Source of the DNA: Pseudomonas fluorescens Q2-87
Lineage (GTDB): Bacteria > Pseudomonadota > Gammaproteobacteria > Pseudomonadales > Pseudomonadaceae
NCBI RefSeq assembly: GCF_000281895.1
Contig: NZ_CM001558.1
Location: 1,120,556-1,184,555, forward strand
DNA length: 64,000 nt
Direction: 5' to 3'
The position numbers were made by a program, and so were the translations under genes. The first letter of the stretch is position 1; each line of letters opens with the position of its first letter. The notes below the pieces were generated by a model that ran no database searches, was not told the DNA's origin, and saw nothing but the letters and a program-made list of their open reading frames with translations. Below, piece after piece: positions 28,815 through 36,614 of this stretch.

Positions 28815-29312
28815 ATGTTAAAAAAAGTGGTGCCCGTTACAGCCTTGGTTGCTGCAGTCCTAAGTCCTTCATGGGCATTGGCGGCTGATGATGCACGCAC
28901 ATCCATCCACATCACGGCGAACATTCCAAACAAGCAGTTTCATGTACAGCCTCGCAATCCGGATTTCGGCAGGGACGAATACATGCATTACGATCCGGTG
29001 AACAATACGCTGAGTTACGTGCGCCAGATCTTCGATGTAAAGAATACCGACGGCTCGGTCCATGCTTACATTCAGGAGGGCAGCGCTTATCTGAACAATG
29101 GCCGGATTGATATTCCATTGGCTGTGCTGTTCAACGGCGTCTACCTCAATGGAATGCCTCAAGAGGTAGTGGACGACGCCACGTCCACGCCTGGCACTCA
29201 GGTCGAGATGGTCATTCGCCCGACGGCCATGCCGGTCAATCGCTATGGGGGCGTGTACACCAGCCAATTCACCGTGATTTACGATGCCGTTCCACGGGTA
29301 TCAGCCCTGTAG
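28815..29312 (+). CDS. CS1-type fimbrial pilin, tandem copy A
   Basis: A 165-residue pilin from the ATG at 28815 (MLKKVVPVTALVAAVLSPSW; signal peptide to ALA). The mature part matches the first pilin: TSIHITANIPNKQFHVQPRN, FDVKNTDGSVHAY, PQEVVDDATSTPGTQ and TVIYDAVPRVSAL. The start region is ATG TTA followed by a run giving seven consecutive A, the same region in which copy C has lost a base. Upstream, TTCGTTTTATTACT (28783–28796) recurs before copies B and C. It may be an alternative major or minor subunit. Confidence 0.88.
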   Translation: MLKKVVPVTALVAAVLSPSWALAADDARTSIHITANIPNKQFHVQPRNPDFGRDEYMHYDPVNNTLSYVRQIFDVKNTDGSVHAYIQEGSAYLNNGRIDIPLAVLFNGVYLNGMPQEVVDDATSTPGTQVEMVIRPTAMPVNRYGGVYTSQFTVIYDAVPRVSAL

Positions 29313-29369
29313 CGCGTAGTGCCACGGGGGAATATCCACTTCGTTTTATTACTTATAAGAAGATCGAGC

Positions 29370-29858
29370 ATGTTTAATAAAATAGTGTCTGCAACTGCTC
29401 TGGTTGTTGCGATCCTGAACCCTTCGTGGGTGTTGGCAGCTGATGATGCACGCGCAGCCATCCATATCACGGCGAATATTCCGAATAAGCAGTTTCATGT
29501 GATGCCACGGGATCCGGAGTTTGGTAAGAACGAGTTTATGCATTACAACCCTGTGACCAAAAAGTTGTCCCCGGTGCGCCAAATTTTCGATGTGAAGAAT
29601 ACTGACGGTTCGGTTCATGCTTACGTTGAAGGAAACTCCTGGCTGCATGGCAAATATTCGATTCCCGTTGTAGTCGTGTTCAACAACGTCTTGCTACATC
29701 AGTTACCGCAGGAGGTGGTGGATGACGCCACGTCCACGCCCGGTACGACAGCTGAGATGCATATCTTCGCGCCGTTCCCGATTACTCCCAGCCTGTCCGG
29801 TTTGTACACCGGGAATTTCACCGTGGTCTTCGATGCGGTCCCTCGGGTTAGCCTGTAA
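29370..29858 (+). CDS. CS1-type fimbrial pilin, tandem copy B
   Basis: A 162-residue pilin from the ATG at 29370 (MFNKIVSATALVVAILNPSW; signal peptide to VLA). The same core is present: AAIHITANIPNKQFHVMPRD, FDVKNTDGSVHAY, PQEVVDDATSTPGTT and NFTVVFDAVPRVSL. The leader TTCGTTTTATTACT (29340–29353) is shared with copies A and C. The variable segment lies between VHAY and the PQEVVDD block and in the loop before the last strand, as expected for exposed pilin surfaces. It is probably a duplicate of copy A. Confidence 0.88.
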   Translation: MFNKIVSATALVVAILNPSWVLAADDARAAIHITANIPNKQFHVMPRDPEFGKNEFMHYNPVTKKLSPVRQIFDVKNTDGSVHAYVEGNSWLHGKYSIPVVVVFNNVLLHQLPQEVVDDATSTPGTTAEMHIFAPFPITPSLSGLYTGNFTVVFDAVPRVSL

Positions 29859-29914
29859 CTCACCGTGCCACGGGGAGTCTCCACTTCGTTTTATTACTAA
29901 AAGAAGAATTCAGC

Positions 29915-30405
29915 ATGTTTAAAAAATAATGTCCGTAACAGCCTTGGCCGTTGCAGCCCTGAGCCCTTCGTTTGTGTGGGCGGCTGACGATGCGCTCGCC
30001 TCCATCCATATCACGGCGAACATTCCGAACAAGCAGTTCCACGTGCAACCACGCAATCCGGATTTTGGTAAAGATGAGTACATGTATTACAACACCGTAA
30101 CCTATGACTTGAGCAGCATACGCCAGACCTTTGATGTGAAGAATACCGATGGCTCGGTTCATGCCTATCTTGATGGACGTTCTGTTTTGTCTAACGGTAG
30201 CGTGCTCATACCGCTGCGTGTCTTGTTCAACGACGTATTGTTGAGCGAGGTGCCTCAAGAAGTAGTGGATGACGCCACATCCACCCCAGGAACCCAGGTG
30301 GAGATGTTTATCCATGCGAGTCATTGGCCCATCCCTCGCACGCCTGGCCTGTACACCGGGAACTTCACCGTCATCTTCGATGCGGTACCCCGTGTAACCC
30401 TCTGA
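29915..30405 (+). CDS. CS1-type fimbrial pilin, tandem copy C, frameshifted at its start
   Basis: By comparison with copies A and B the original start is the ATG at 29915. It reads ATG TTT AAA AAA TAA, because an A-run has six A where seven would keep the frame. The rest of the gene is intact from the ATG at 29929, which overlaps that stop (TAATG): 158 residues with DALASIHITANIPNKQFHVQ, FDVKNTDGSVHAY, PQEVVDDATSTPGTQ and NFTVIFDAVPRVTL. Translation could restart at 29929, but the signal peptide (MSVTALAVAALSPSFVWA) would then lack the basic Lys residues at its N-terminus. It is either a recent pseudogene, a slippage-switched gene, or a sequencing error in a homopolymer. Confidence 0.75.
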
Positions 30406-30411
30406 CTTTGT

Positions 30412-30541
30412 GTGGCGAGGGAGCTTGCTCCCGCTGGGCTGCAAAGCAGCCCCCTCGAGGGCCACTCAATCATCCTGAACCACCGCGTCGCCAGGTTTTA
30501 GGGCCGCTGCGCGCCCCAGCGGGAGCAAGCTCCCTCGCCAC
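30412..30541. repeat. Type A REPIN at the end of the fimbrial cluster
   Basis: Starts seven bases after the last pilin stop and ends 28 bases before the end of the convergent penicillin-binding protein gene. No classical terminator is present in this gap, so the REPIN may serve as the transcript boundary. Confidence 0.9.
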
Positions 30542-30569
30542 ATGTGTCTGCCCCTCTCACTGCTGTAAT

Positions 30570-33500
30570 TCATTGCCGAGCCACCAACGGCTTGCACTGT
30601 GTATGGCTATCCGGTTGCAAGTAGGGCGACAGAAACGGCGCCATGCCCTTGAGCACTTGCACCGGCAGGGCCGAGGTGAATTTGAAGTTCTGCGCCGACA
30701 CCCCTGGGACATAGGCGGTCAGGGTGCCGAAATGACTGTCTCCGATGTAGAACACAAAGGTGGCGGTGCGGTTGATCGATTTGGAGCTGAGGATGCGGCC
30801 ACCCGCGCCGATGGCTTCGATGCGGTTGTCGCCGGTGCCGGTCTTGCCGCCCATGGCCAGCGGTGTGCCGTCGGCCAGTTTGAAACTGCCGGCCACGCGT
30901 TTCGCGGTGCCGGCATCCACCACTTGGGACAGCGCCCCGCGCAGGGCCTGGGCCACTTCCACCGGCATCACGCGCTTGCCGTTGTCCGGGTTGCTGACCA
31001 GTCGCGTTTCGTAGGGCGTATCGACGGCAAAGTCCAGGCTGTCGACGCGCAGCGCCGGTTGGCGGATGCCGTCGTTGAGAATGGTGCCCACCAATTCTGC
31101 AAGCGCCGCCGGACGGTCGCCGGAGCTGCCGATGGCGGTAGCCAGTGACGGCACCAGGTGGTCGAACGGGTAGCCGACTTTCTGCCAGCGCTGATGGATA
31201 TCGAGGAACGCTTCGATTTCCAGCATGGTACGGATGCGACTGTCGCGGGCGCTCTTGTGCCGGCTCTTGAACAGCCAGCTGTAGACTTCCTGGCGCTCGA
31301 ATTCACTCGCCTTGACGATCTGGCTGAACTTGGCGTCGGGGTTGTTCAGCAGGTAACCCATCAACCACAAATCCAGCGGGTGGACCTTGGCGATGAAGCC
31401 CTGGTCGGGCAGGTCATAGGCGCCTGGGCCATAGCTCTGGTAGAGCCGTTCCAGGCGTTCGTCGGTGAGTTTTTCGCTGCTCTTGACCGACTTGAGGTGT
31501 GAGCGCACGAACAGGTTGAAGCTCTCCTGGCTGTCGCCGGGAAAGAAGTAGCGGTGCACGGCGGCCAGGCGGATTGCCGTGGGGTGCATGCTGTCGAGGA
31601 AGGTTTCGAGGCGCTGGCCGGTGTCCTTTTTCTGGTACTTCTTCCAGAACTTGAGCAGGAACGAGGTGCCTTCGCGGTCGGCGAACTGGGCCAGGTACTC
31701 TTGGCGGCGCGGGTCTTGGTCGTCCTTGAGCAACTCGGCGCTGGCGTCGGGCCCGGCGTAGGTGGCGTAGCGCACCAGGTCGCGCATCAGGCGGATGAAC
31801 GGCAGGTTGATCGACTCGCGCAGGGAGTCGCGCAGGGTTGGGTTGCGGCCGTTGTCCTCGCTGCGGAAGTTGTGGAAAGTGTGCAGCCCGCCACCGGTAA
31901 AAAACGCCTCGCCGGGGCTGGCGGAATAGGTACGGTCCAGTGCGGCTTCGAGCATTTTCGGCAGGCTGCGGTCGGTGTTCTGGATCAGGTAGTCGACGGC
32001 CCAGCGAGAGAGGCGGTCCTGTTCGGCGATCTCGGTTTTCTTCAGTTGCGCCGGGGTCTGCTGGCCGTAACGATCGTGAAGCTCGGCGATGATCTGCAGG
32101 TACGTGGTCAGTACCCGCAACTTGGCGGTGGAACCCAATTCCAGTTTGCTGCCTTCATTGATATCGAAGGGTTGGTCGGTGCTGTCGGTTTGTACTCGCA
32201 CGCGGGAGCCGTCGGGGGTCAGCTCCAGCAGGGTGAAGCTGTAGCGCACCTGGGTGGTGCTGGTGGGGGTCAGCAGGCGTTCGCCCATCAGGCCGATCTC
32301 GGCGGCGAACGCCGGGTCGGCCAAACGCTTGAGGTATTCGGTGGCCTGGGCCTGCAAGTCGCTTTGCAAGGTGCTGGTGGCGGAGAGGTCCAGGCGATCG
32401 AGGTCGTACAGCGGCCGGTTGAGCAGCGTGGCGAGGCGGCTGCGGGCGGCGCTGATGCCTTTGTTGGTTTCGATGGGTTGGATGGTGGGTTGCTGCACCC
32501 AGTCGCGGTAACTGACTTTACTCGCCAGGGTCGCTTCGGCCAGGGCGGCATCGATGACGCCGTTTTGCGCCAACAGGCGGACGTGGCTGTCGGTCAGGCG
32601 CGCCAGTTCGTCGCGGCCCTTGGACAGGTAATGGGACGGGCGGCGCTGGGCGATCATCAACGAGAGCATCTCGCGCAGGGCCAGGCCTTTGTCCGCAAGG
32701 CTCTTGGGATCAGTCGCGGTGCTGGACAGTTGTTCGTTGGCCCGGTTGAAATCAGCGCCGTACCAGACCCGCAAGCCTTCCGCCATGCCATGCACTTCAC
32801 CATGCCCGGGCACGGCGGAGAGCGGCACGCTGTTGAGGTAGTCGCGGATGACCCGTTGCCGTGCCTCGAGGGTCTGCGGGCCGGCCTGATAAGCGCGCAC
32901 GCTGGCGGAGATCATCTGGCGGATTTTCTCCGCGCCCGACACGGTGAGGCCTTCGGGGGAGTGACGGTATTTTTCCAGTTGTGTCGCCAAGGTACTGCCA
33001 CCGGCGGATTGCCCCGGCAAACTCAGCAACTTGGCCACCTGCGACCACGCCGCCATGCCGAAGCGCGGCCAGTCCACCGCGGGGTTTGCCAAGGGTTGCT
33101 TGGGGTCGAGCAGGAAGCGGTTCTCGATGAACAACAGGCTTTGCACCACCACCGGCGGGATCGCGTCGAAATTGGCGTACAGCTGCTGCGGGTACTTGAA
33201 CTGATACACCGGTGCGGCGCGGCAGTCAGTGATGGTCAACCCCGCCTGGATCTTTTCGGCGTAGGGCACGAACAGGCCTTTCTTGACGTAATCCATCAGG
33301 GCCGGTGAGAAACGGGCCTGGGCCTGGATGACGTAGTCGCGTTTGAGCAAACGCGGCAAAAACTCCCCCAGCGAGCTGTAGCCCAACCGCCGATCGAACG
33401 GGCCGGCACCCGGGTAGACGATGGCATCGCTGGGCCCTGGCTGCACCGAATAGTTCAGCGACGCGGCGTACTTGCTGATCTCCCGGGCCTGGAACCGCGA

Positions 33501-33692
33501 CGTGCGCATTTCCTTGGCCACCGCCAGGCCGACCACCACCACGACGATCAGCAACAACAACCAGAACGCCCGCCAGCCATGCCGTGCGCGGCGAGTTTTT
33601 TTGGGTGAAGGCGCTTCTTCCATACGTTCAGTCGGGACCACAGGTTTATTCGAATCGGTTTGCCACAAAGCGCCCATAGTCGACTGATCCAT
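30570..33692 (-). CDS. Large class A penicillin-binding protein (GT51 + transpeptidase)
   Basis: A 1,040-residue bifunctional peptidoglycan synthase. A basic cytoplasmic tail and one membrane anchor (residues ~41–61, FWLLLLIVVVVVGLAVAK) precede a glycosyltransferase-51 domain with VVQSLLFIENRFLLD (the Glu of the EDxxF-like motif) and QSAGGSTLATQLEKYRHSPE. The transpeptidase domain has Ser521 in GSTAK (SxxK), the SxN motif in RESINLPF and Lys950 in GGKTGTGDN. All three penicillin-binding motifs are present, so both activities are plausible. It is longer than PBP1a/1b (about 750–850 residues), with a large alpha-helical insert between the SxN and KTG regions (~residues 670–860). It is a single gene, convergent with the fimbrial cluster. 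Confidence 0.88.
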   Translation of the reverse strand: MDQSTMGALWQTDSNKPVVPTERMEEAPSPKKTRRARHGWRAFWLLLLIVVVVVGLAVAKEMRTSRFQAREISKYAASLNYSVQPGPSDAIVYPGAGPFDRRLGYSSLGEFLPRLLKRDYVIQAQARFSPALMDYVKKGLFVPYAEKIQAGLTITDCRAAPVYQFKYPQQLYANFDAIPPVVVQSLLFIENRFLLDPKQPLANPAVDWPRFGMAAWSQVAKLLSLPGQSAGGSTLATQLEKYRHSPEGLTVSGAEKIRQMISASVRAYQAGPQTLEARQRVIRDYLNSVPLSAVPGHGEVHGMAEGLRVWYGADFNRANEQLSSTATDPKSLADKGLALREMLSLMIAQRRPSHYLSKGRDELARLTDSHVRLLAQNGVIDAALAEATLASKVSYRDWVQQPTIQPIETNKGISAARSRLATLLNRPLYDLDRLDLSATSTLQSDLQAQATEYLKRLADPAFAAEIGLMGERLLTPTSTTQVRYSFTLLELTPDGSRVRVQTDSTDQPFDINEGSKLELGSTAKLRVLTTYLQIIAELHDRYGQQTPAQLKKTEIAEQDRLSRWAVDYLIQNTDRSLPKMLEAALDRTYSASPGEAFFTGGGLHTFHNFRSEDNGRNPTLRDSLRESINLPFIRLMRDLVRYATYAGPDASAELLKDDQDPRRQEYLAQFADREGTSFLLKFWKKYQKKDTGQRLETFLDSMHPTAIRLAAVHRYFFPGDSQESFNLFVRSHLKSVKSSEKLTDERLERLYQSYGPGAYDLPDQGFIAKVHPLDLWLMGYLLNNPDAKFSQIVKASEFERQEVYSWLFKSRHKSARDSRIRTMLEIEAFLDIHQRWQKVGYPFDHLVPSLATAIGSSGDRPAALAELVGTILNDGIRQPALRVDSLDFAVDTPYETRLVSNPDNGKRVMPVEVAQALRGALSQVVDAGTAKRVAGSFKLADGTPLAMGGKTGTGDNRIEAIGAGGRILSSKSINRTATFVFYIGDSHFGTLTAYVPGVSAQNFKFTSALPVQVLKGMAPFLSPYLQPDSHTQCKPLVARQ

Positions 33693-33829
33693 TAAGCAGA
33701 TTGATCGGACTTGCTTGAAGCTTAGACGGTGGTTGGCGTGGGGGAGGGGAAATTGTGGGCGGATGTCATTGCCGGTCTGGCTGACTGATTAGCTGAATGG
33801 CTGAATGATTAACTGACTGACTGGCTTTT

Positions 33830-33873
33830 GTGGCGAGGGAGCTTGCTCCCGCTCGGCTGCGCAGCAGACGCAA
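33830..33873. repeat. Solo type A REP beside the RAYT gene
   Basis: GTGGCGAGGGAGCTTGCTCCCG with the following GCTGCGCAGCAG, but no closing arm before the RAYT gene. Single REPs next to a RAYT gene are typical of these transposase loci. Confidence 0.8.
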
Positions 33874-33936
33874 CCGGTGCATGGCTGAAGCGTTTGTTGT
33901 GGGTGGGAAAGCGGGGGCGGTGGTTTCAAATAGCGA

Positions 33937-34428
33937 TTAGGTCCATGCAGTATCCCAGTGGGGGTAATCGCCAATATGTTCCACCAGCCCAGCGCGAACA
34001 GGATTGTCGGTGATGTAGTCGGCAGCGGGGCGAAGGGATTGGTTATCGCGGATGGCGCAATCGTGGAAGCCGCTTTGCCAGAAGGCACCGTTTCTGTTCA
34101 TGGCTCGATTGATTGCAAGCGTGCTGCGAGATTTGATGATCTGCATGACCTGAGAGAGCTGGGCTCGTTCCAGTTGCACCAGCCAATGTAGATGGTCGGG
34201 CATCACAACCCAGGCGAGCGAGTTGACCAGACCTTGCTCATGAGCCAGACGCATTTCTGCAATCAACAAGCGACCCAGTCGCAGGTCTTCGAAAATAGGC
34301 ACGCGTTGATGAACGATCGTAGTGACGAGGTAACCTCGCCCACGCTCCGAAGAGCGTCCACGACGCAGCCGATGAGAGTTTGGACGTAGAGGACGCATTC
34401 CTTGGCTTCCTGTGGTTGGGGTGTCCAT
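33937..34428 (-). CDS. REP-associated tyrosine transposase (RAYT, IS200-like Y1)
   Basis: A 163-residue transposase of the IS200/IS605-like Y1 family domesticated with REP sequences. The HUH motif is in WVVMPDHLHWLVQLE. The C-terminal part has the helix with QIIKSRSTLAINRAM and the FWQSGFHDCAIRD segment. The catalytic Tyr is probably the one in PAADYITDNPVRAGLV, the conserved RAYT signature. RAYTs bind and cut REP hairpins as single strands and are thought to spread REPINs. This gene lies between a solo type A REP (33830) and a complete type A REPIN (34502), so it is the likely partner of the type A family here. Not intact-ended like a transposon: no terminal repeats other than REPs. Confidence 0.92.
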   Translation of the reverse strand: MDTPTTGSQGMRPLRPNSHRLRRGRSSERGRGYLVTTIVHQRVPIFEDLRLGRLLIAEMRLAHEQGLVNSLAWVVMPDHLHWLVQLERAQLSQVMQIIKSRSTLAINRAMNRNGAFWQSGFHDCAIRDNQSLRPAADYITDNPVRAGLVEHIGDYPHWDTAWT

Positions 34429-34501
34429 TTACGGTAGCTTCGTCCACGACAATCCGATGCGCTGATGACTGAGCGACTTTTCCGAAAACACTGTAGTACT
34501 C

Positions 34502-34624
34502 GTGGCGAGGGAGCTTGCTCCCGCTGGGTGGCGAAGCCGCCCCTGCTTTTCCAGTCGTTGGAAATCGAGGGCTGCCATTTTTGCGGCTGCTGCGCAGCCG
34601 AGCGGGAGCAAGCTCCCTCGCCAC
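34502..34624. repeat. Type A REPIN beside the RAYT gene
   Basis: Complete element 73 bases upstream of the RAYT start. Inner arms differ (GGTGGCGAAGCCGCCCC, GCGGCTGCTGCGCAGCCG). The following 353 bases up to the permease start contain only a small CCTGTC–GACAGG hairpin (34874–34890). Confidence 0.9.
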
Positions 34625-34977
34625 AAGGGCAGTTGTGTCTGTGAGGCCCGTGCTAGAGCCATCTATCCCTCCCCAAGCATGACGCTGCACCCTCGCTGTG
34701 CGATACTCGAGGCCGTGATACAAAGCGGCTGAATCCAAGGTAATGCATCTCCAGAATCACTGTTCCTGTTGAAGCTATCCCTGAATTTCCCCGCTTTTAT
34801 AGTGAATCTCTCTATCCCTGGCTTTTTATACTGCACGTCCCGCTGATCCTTAGGCTGTTGTTCCAAAGGACGGCCTGTCCACGAGACAGGTCCGGTTTCG
34901 GCAAGGTGGCAGGCTTACCGGCCTGCGGCTTTGGAGACCCGGTGGTCAATCCAATAACAAGACGAGGTTGTATCCCT

Positions 34978-36399
34978 ATGCCTGTCGGCAATCATCTGCG
35001 CCATGGCGAGACCGCTCAGGGTGGTCCGCTCAAACGTGAACTCGGCGAGCGGCATATCCGCCTGATGGCCCTCGGCGCCTGCATCGGTGTCGGGCTGTTC
35101 CTCGGTTCGGCCAAGGCCATCGAAATGGCCGGCCCGGCGATCATGCTGTCCTACATCATTGGCGGCCTGGCCATCCTGGTGATCATGCGCGCCCTCGGTG
35201 AGATGGCCGTGCACAACCCCGTGGCCGGTTCGTTCAGCCGTTACGCCCAGGACTACCTCGGCCCGCTGGCCGGCTTCCTGACCGGCTGGAACTACTGGTT
35301 CCTGTGGCTGGTAACGTGCGTGGCGGAAATCACGGCGGTGGCGGTGTACATGGGCATCTGGTTCCCCGACGTCCCCCGCTGGATCTGGGCTCTGGCCGCA
35401 CTGGTCAGCATGGGCTCGATCAACCTGATCGCAGTCAAGGCCTTCGGTGAATTCGAATTCTGGTTCGCCCTGATCAAGATCGTGACCATCATCGCCATGG
35501 TCATCGGCGGCGTCGGCATCATCGCCTTCGGGTTCGGCAACGACGGCGTGGCCCTGGGCATTTCCAACCTCTGGACCCACGGTGGCTTCATGCCCAACGG
35601 CGTACAGGGCGTGTTGATGTCCCTGCAAATGGTCATGTTCGCCTACCTGGGCGTGGAAATGATCGGCCTCACCGCCGGCGAGGCGAAGAACCCGCAGAAA
35701 ACCATCCCCAATGCCATCGGCTCGGTGTTCTGGCGGATCCTGCTGTTCTACGTCGGCGCGCTGTTCGTGATCCTGTCGATCTACCCATGGAACGAGATCG
35801 GCACCCAAGGCAGCCCGTTCGTGATGACTTTCGAGCGCCTGGGCATCAAGACCGCCGCCGGCATCATCAACTTCGTGGTGATCACCGCTGCGCTGTCATC
35901 CTGCAACGGTGGCATCTTCAGCACCGGACGGATGCTCTACAGCCTGGCGCAGAACGGCCAGGCCCCAGCCGGCTTCGCCAAGACCTCAACCAACGGCGTC
36001 CCGCGCCGCGCCTTGCTGCTGTCCATCGCCGCCCTGCTGTTGGGCGTACTGCTCAACTACCTGGTGCCGGAGAAAGTCTTCGTCTGGGTGACCTCCATCG
36101 CCACCTTCGGCGCGATCTGGACCTGGGTCATGATCCTGCTGGCCCAACTCAAATTCCGCAAAAGCCTCAGCGCTTCGGAACGGGCGGCGCTGAAATATCG
36201 CATGTGGCTGTACCCGGTCAGCTCGTACCTGGCGCTGGCATTTTTGGTGCTGGTGGTGGGCCTGATGGCGTACTTCCCCGATACGCGCGTGGCGTTGTAT
36301 GTCGGCCCGGCGTTCCTCGTATTGCTGACTGCACTGTTCTATATCTTCAAGTTGCAGCCAACCGGCGAAACCCGAAGCTCGGTGCGGTCAGTGTCGTAA
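34978..36399 (+). CDS. Amino-acid permease, APC/AAT family (ProY-like)
   Basis: A 473-residue inner-membrane transporter with about 12 hydrophobic segments. The start at 34978 (MPVGNHLRHGETAQGGPLKR) gives the usual cytosolic tail; the open frame upstream is ignored. The conserved AAT motif RELGERHIRLMALGACIGVG followed by LFLGSAKAIEMAGPAIMLSY is present, as is the conserved EMAVHNPVAGSFSRYAQDYL. The substrate is probably a neutral amino acid; proline-specific permease is the usual annotation, but histidine or D-amino-acid transport is also possible from sequence alone. A terminator follows. Confidence 0.88.
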   Translation: MPVGNHLRHGETAQGGPLKRELGERHIRLMALGACIGVGLFLGSAKAIEMAGPAIMLSYIIGGLAILVIMRALGEMAVHNPVAGSFSRYAQDYLGPLAGFLTGWNYWFLWLVTCVAEITAVAVYMGIWFPDVPRWIWALAALVSMGSINLIAVKAFGEFEFWFALIKIVTIIAMVIGGVGIIAFGFGNDGVALGISNLWTHGGFMPNGVQGVLMSLQMVMFAYLGVEMIGLTAGEAKNPQKTIPNAIGSVFWRILLFYVGALFVILSIYPWNEIGTQGSPFVMTFERLGIKTAAGIINFVVITAALSSCNGGIFSTGRMLYSLAQNGQAPAGFAKTSTNGVPRRALLLSIAALLLGVLLNYLVPEKVFVWVTSIATFGAIWTWVMILLAQLKFRKSLSASERAALKYRMWLYPVSSYLALAFLVLVVGLMAYFPDTRVALYVGPAFLVLLTALFYIFKLQPTGETRSSVRSVS

Positions 36400-36421
36400 A
36401 TTAACCGCGATGTAAAAAGAG

Positions 36422-36450
36422 AGCCCCAGTCAGTGACTGGGGCTTTTTTA
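36422..36450 (+). terminator. Rho-independent terminator after the permease gene
   Basis: Near-perfect inverted repeat AGCCCCAGTCA / TGACTGGGGCT followed by a T-run, 23 bases after the stop. Confidence 0.9.
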
Positions 36451-36614
36451 TTGAACTGTGATTGACCGTCCGTCGAAGACTGTACCTGACCTGTAAGTTC
36501 TGACAGTAGACCTGCATCGGACCGCAGCCTAGCTTGAAAGCTCGCCAGCAGAGGAATGGCAAGGCGCCAAGATGAAAGATCTATCCGTACTGATGGCGAT
36601 TGCACGAGTAACCT

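Noticed and set aside
31554..33308. 584-codon open frame opposite the PBP gene
   Set aside because: Antisense shadow without motifs; the PBP on the other strand has complete catalytic motifs.
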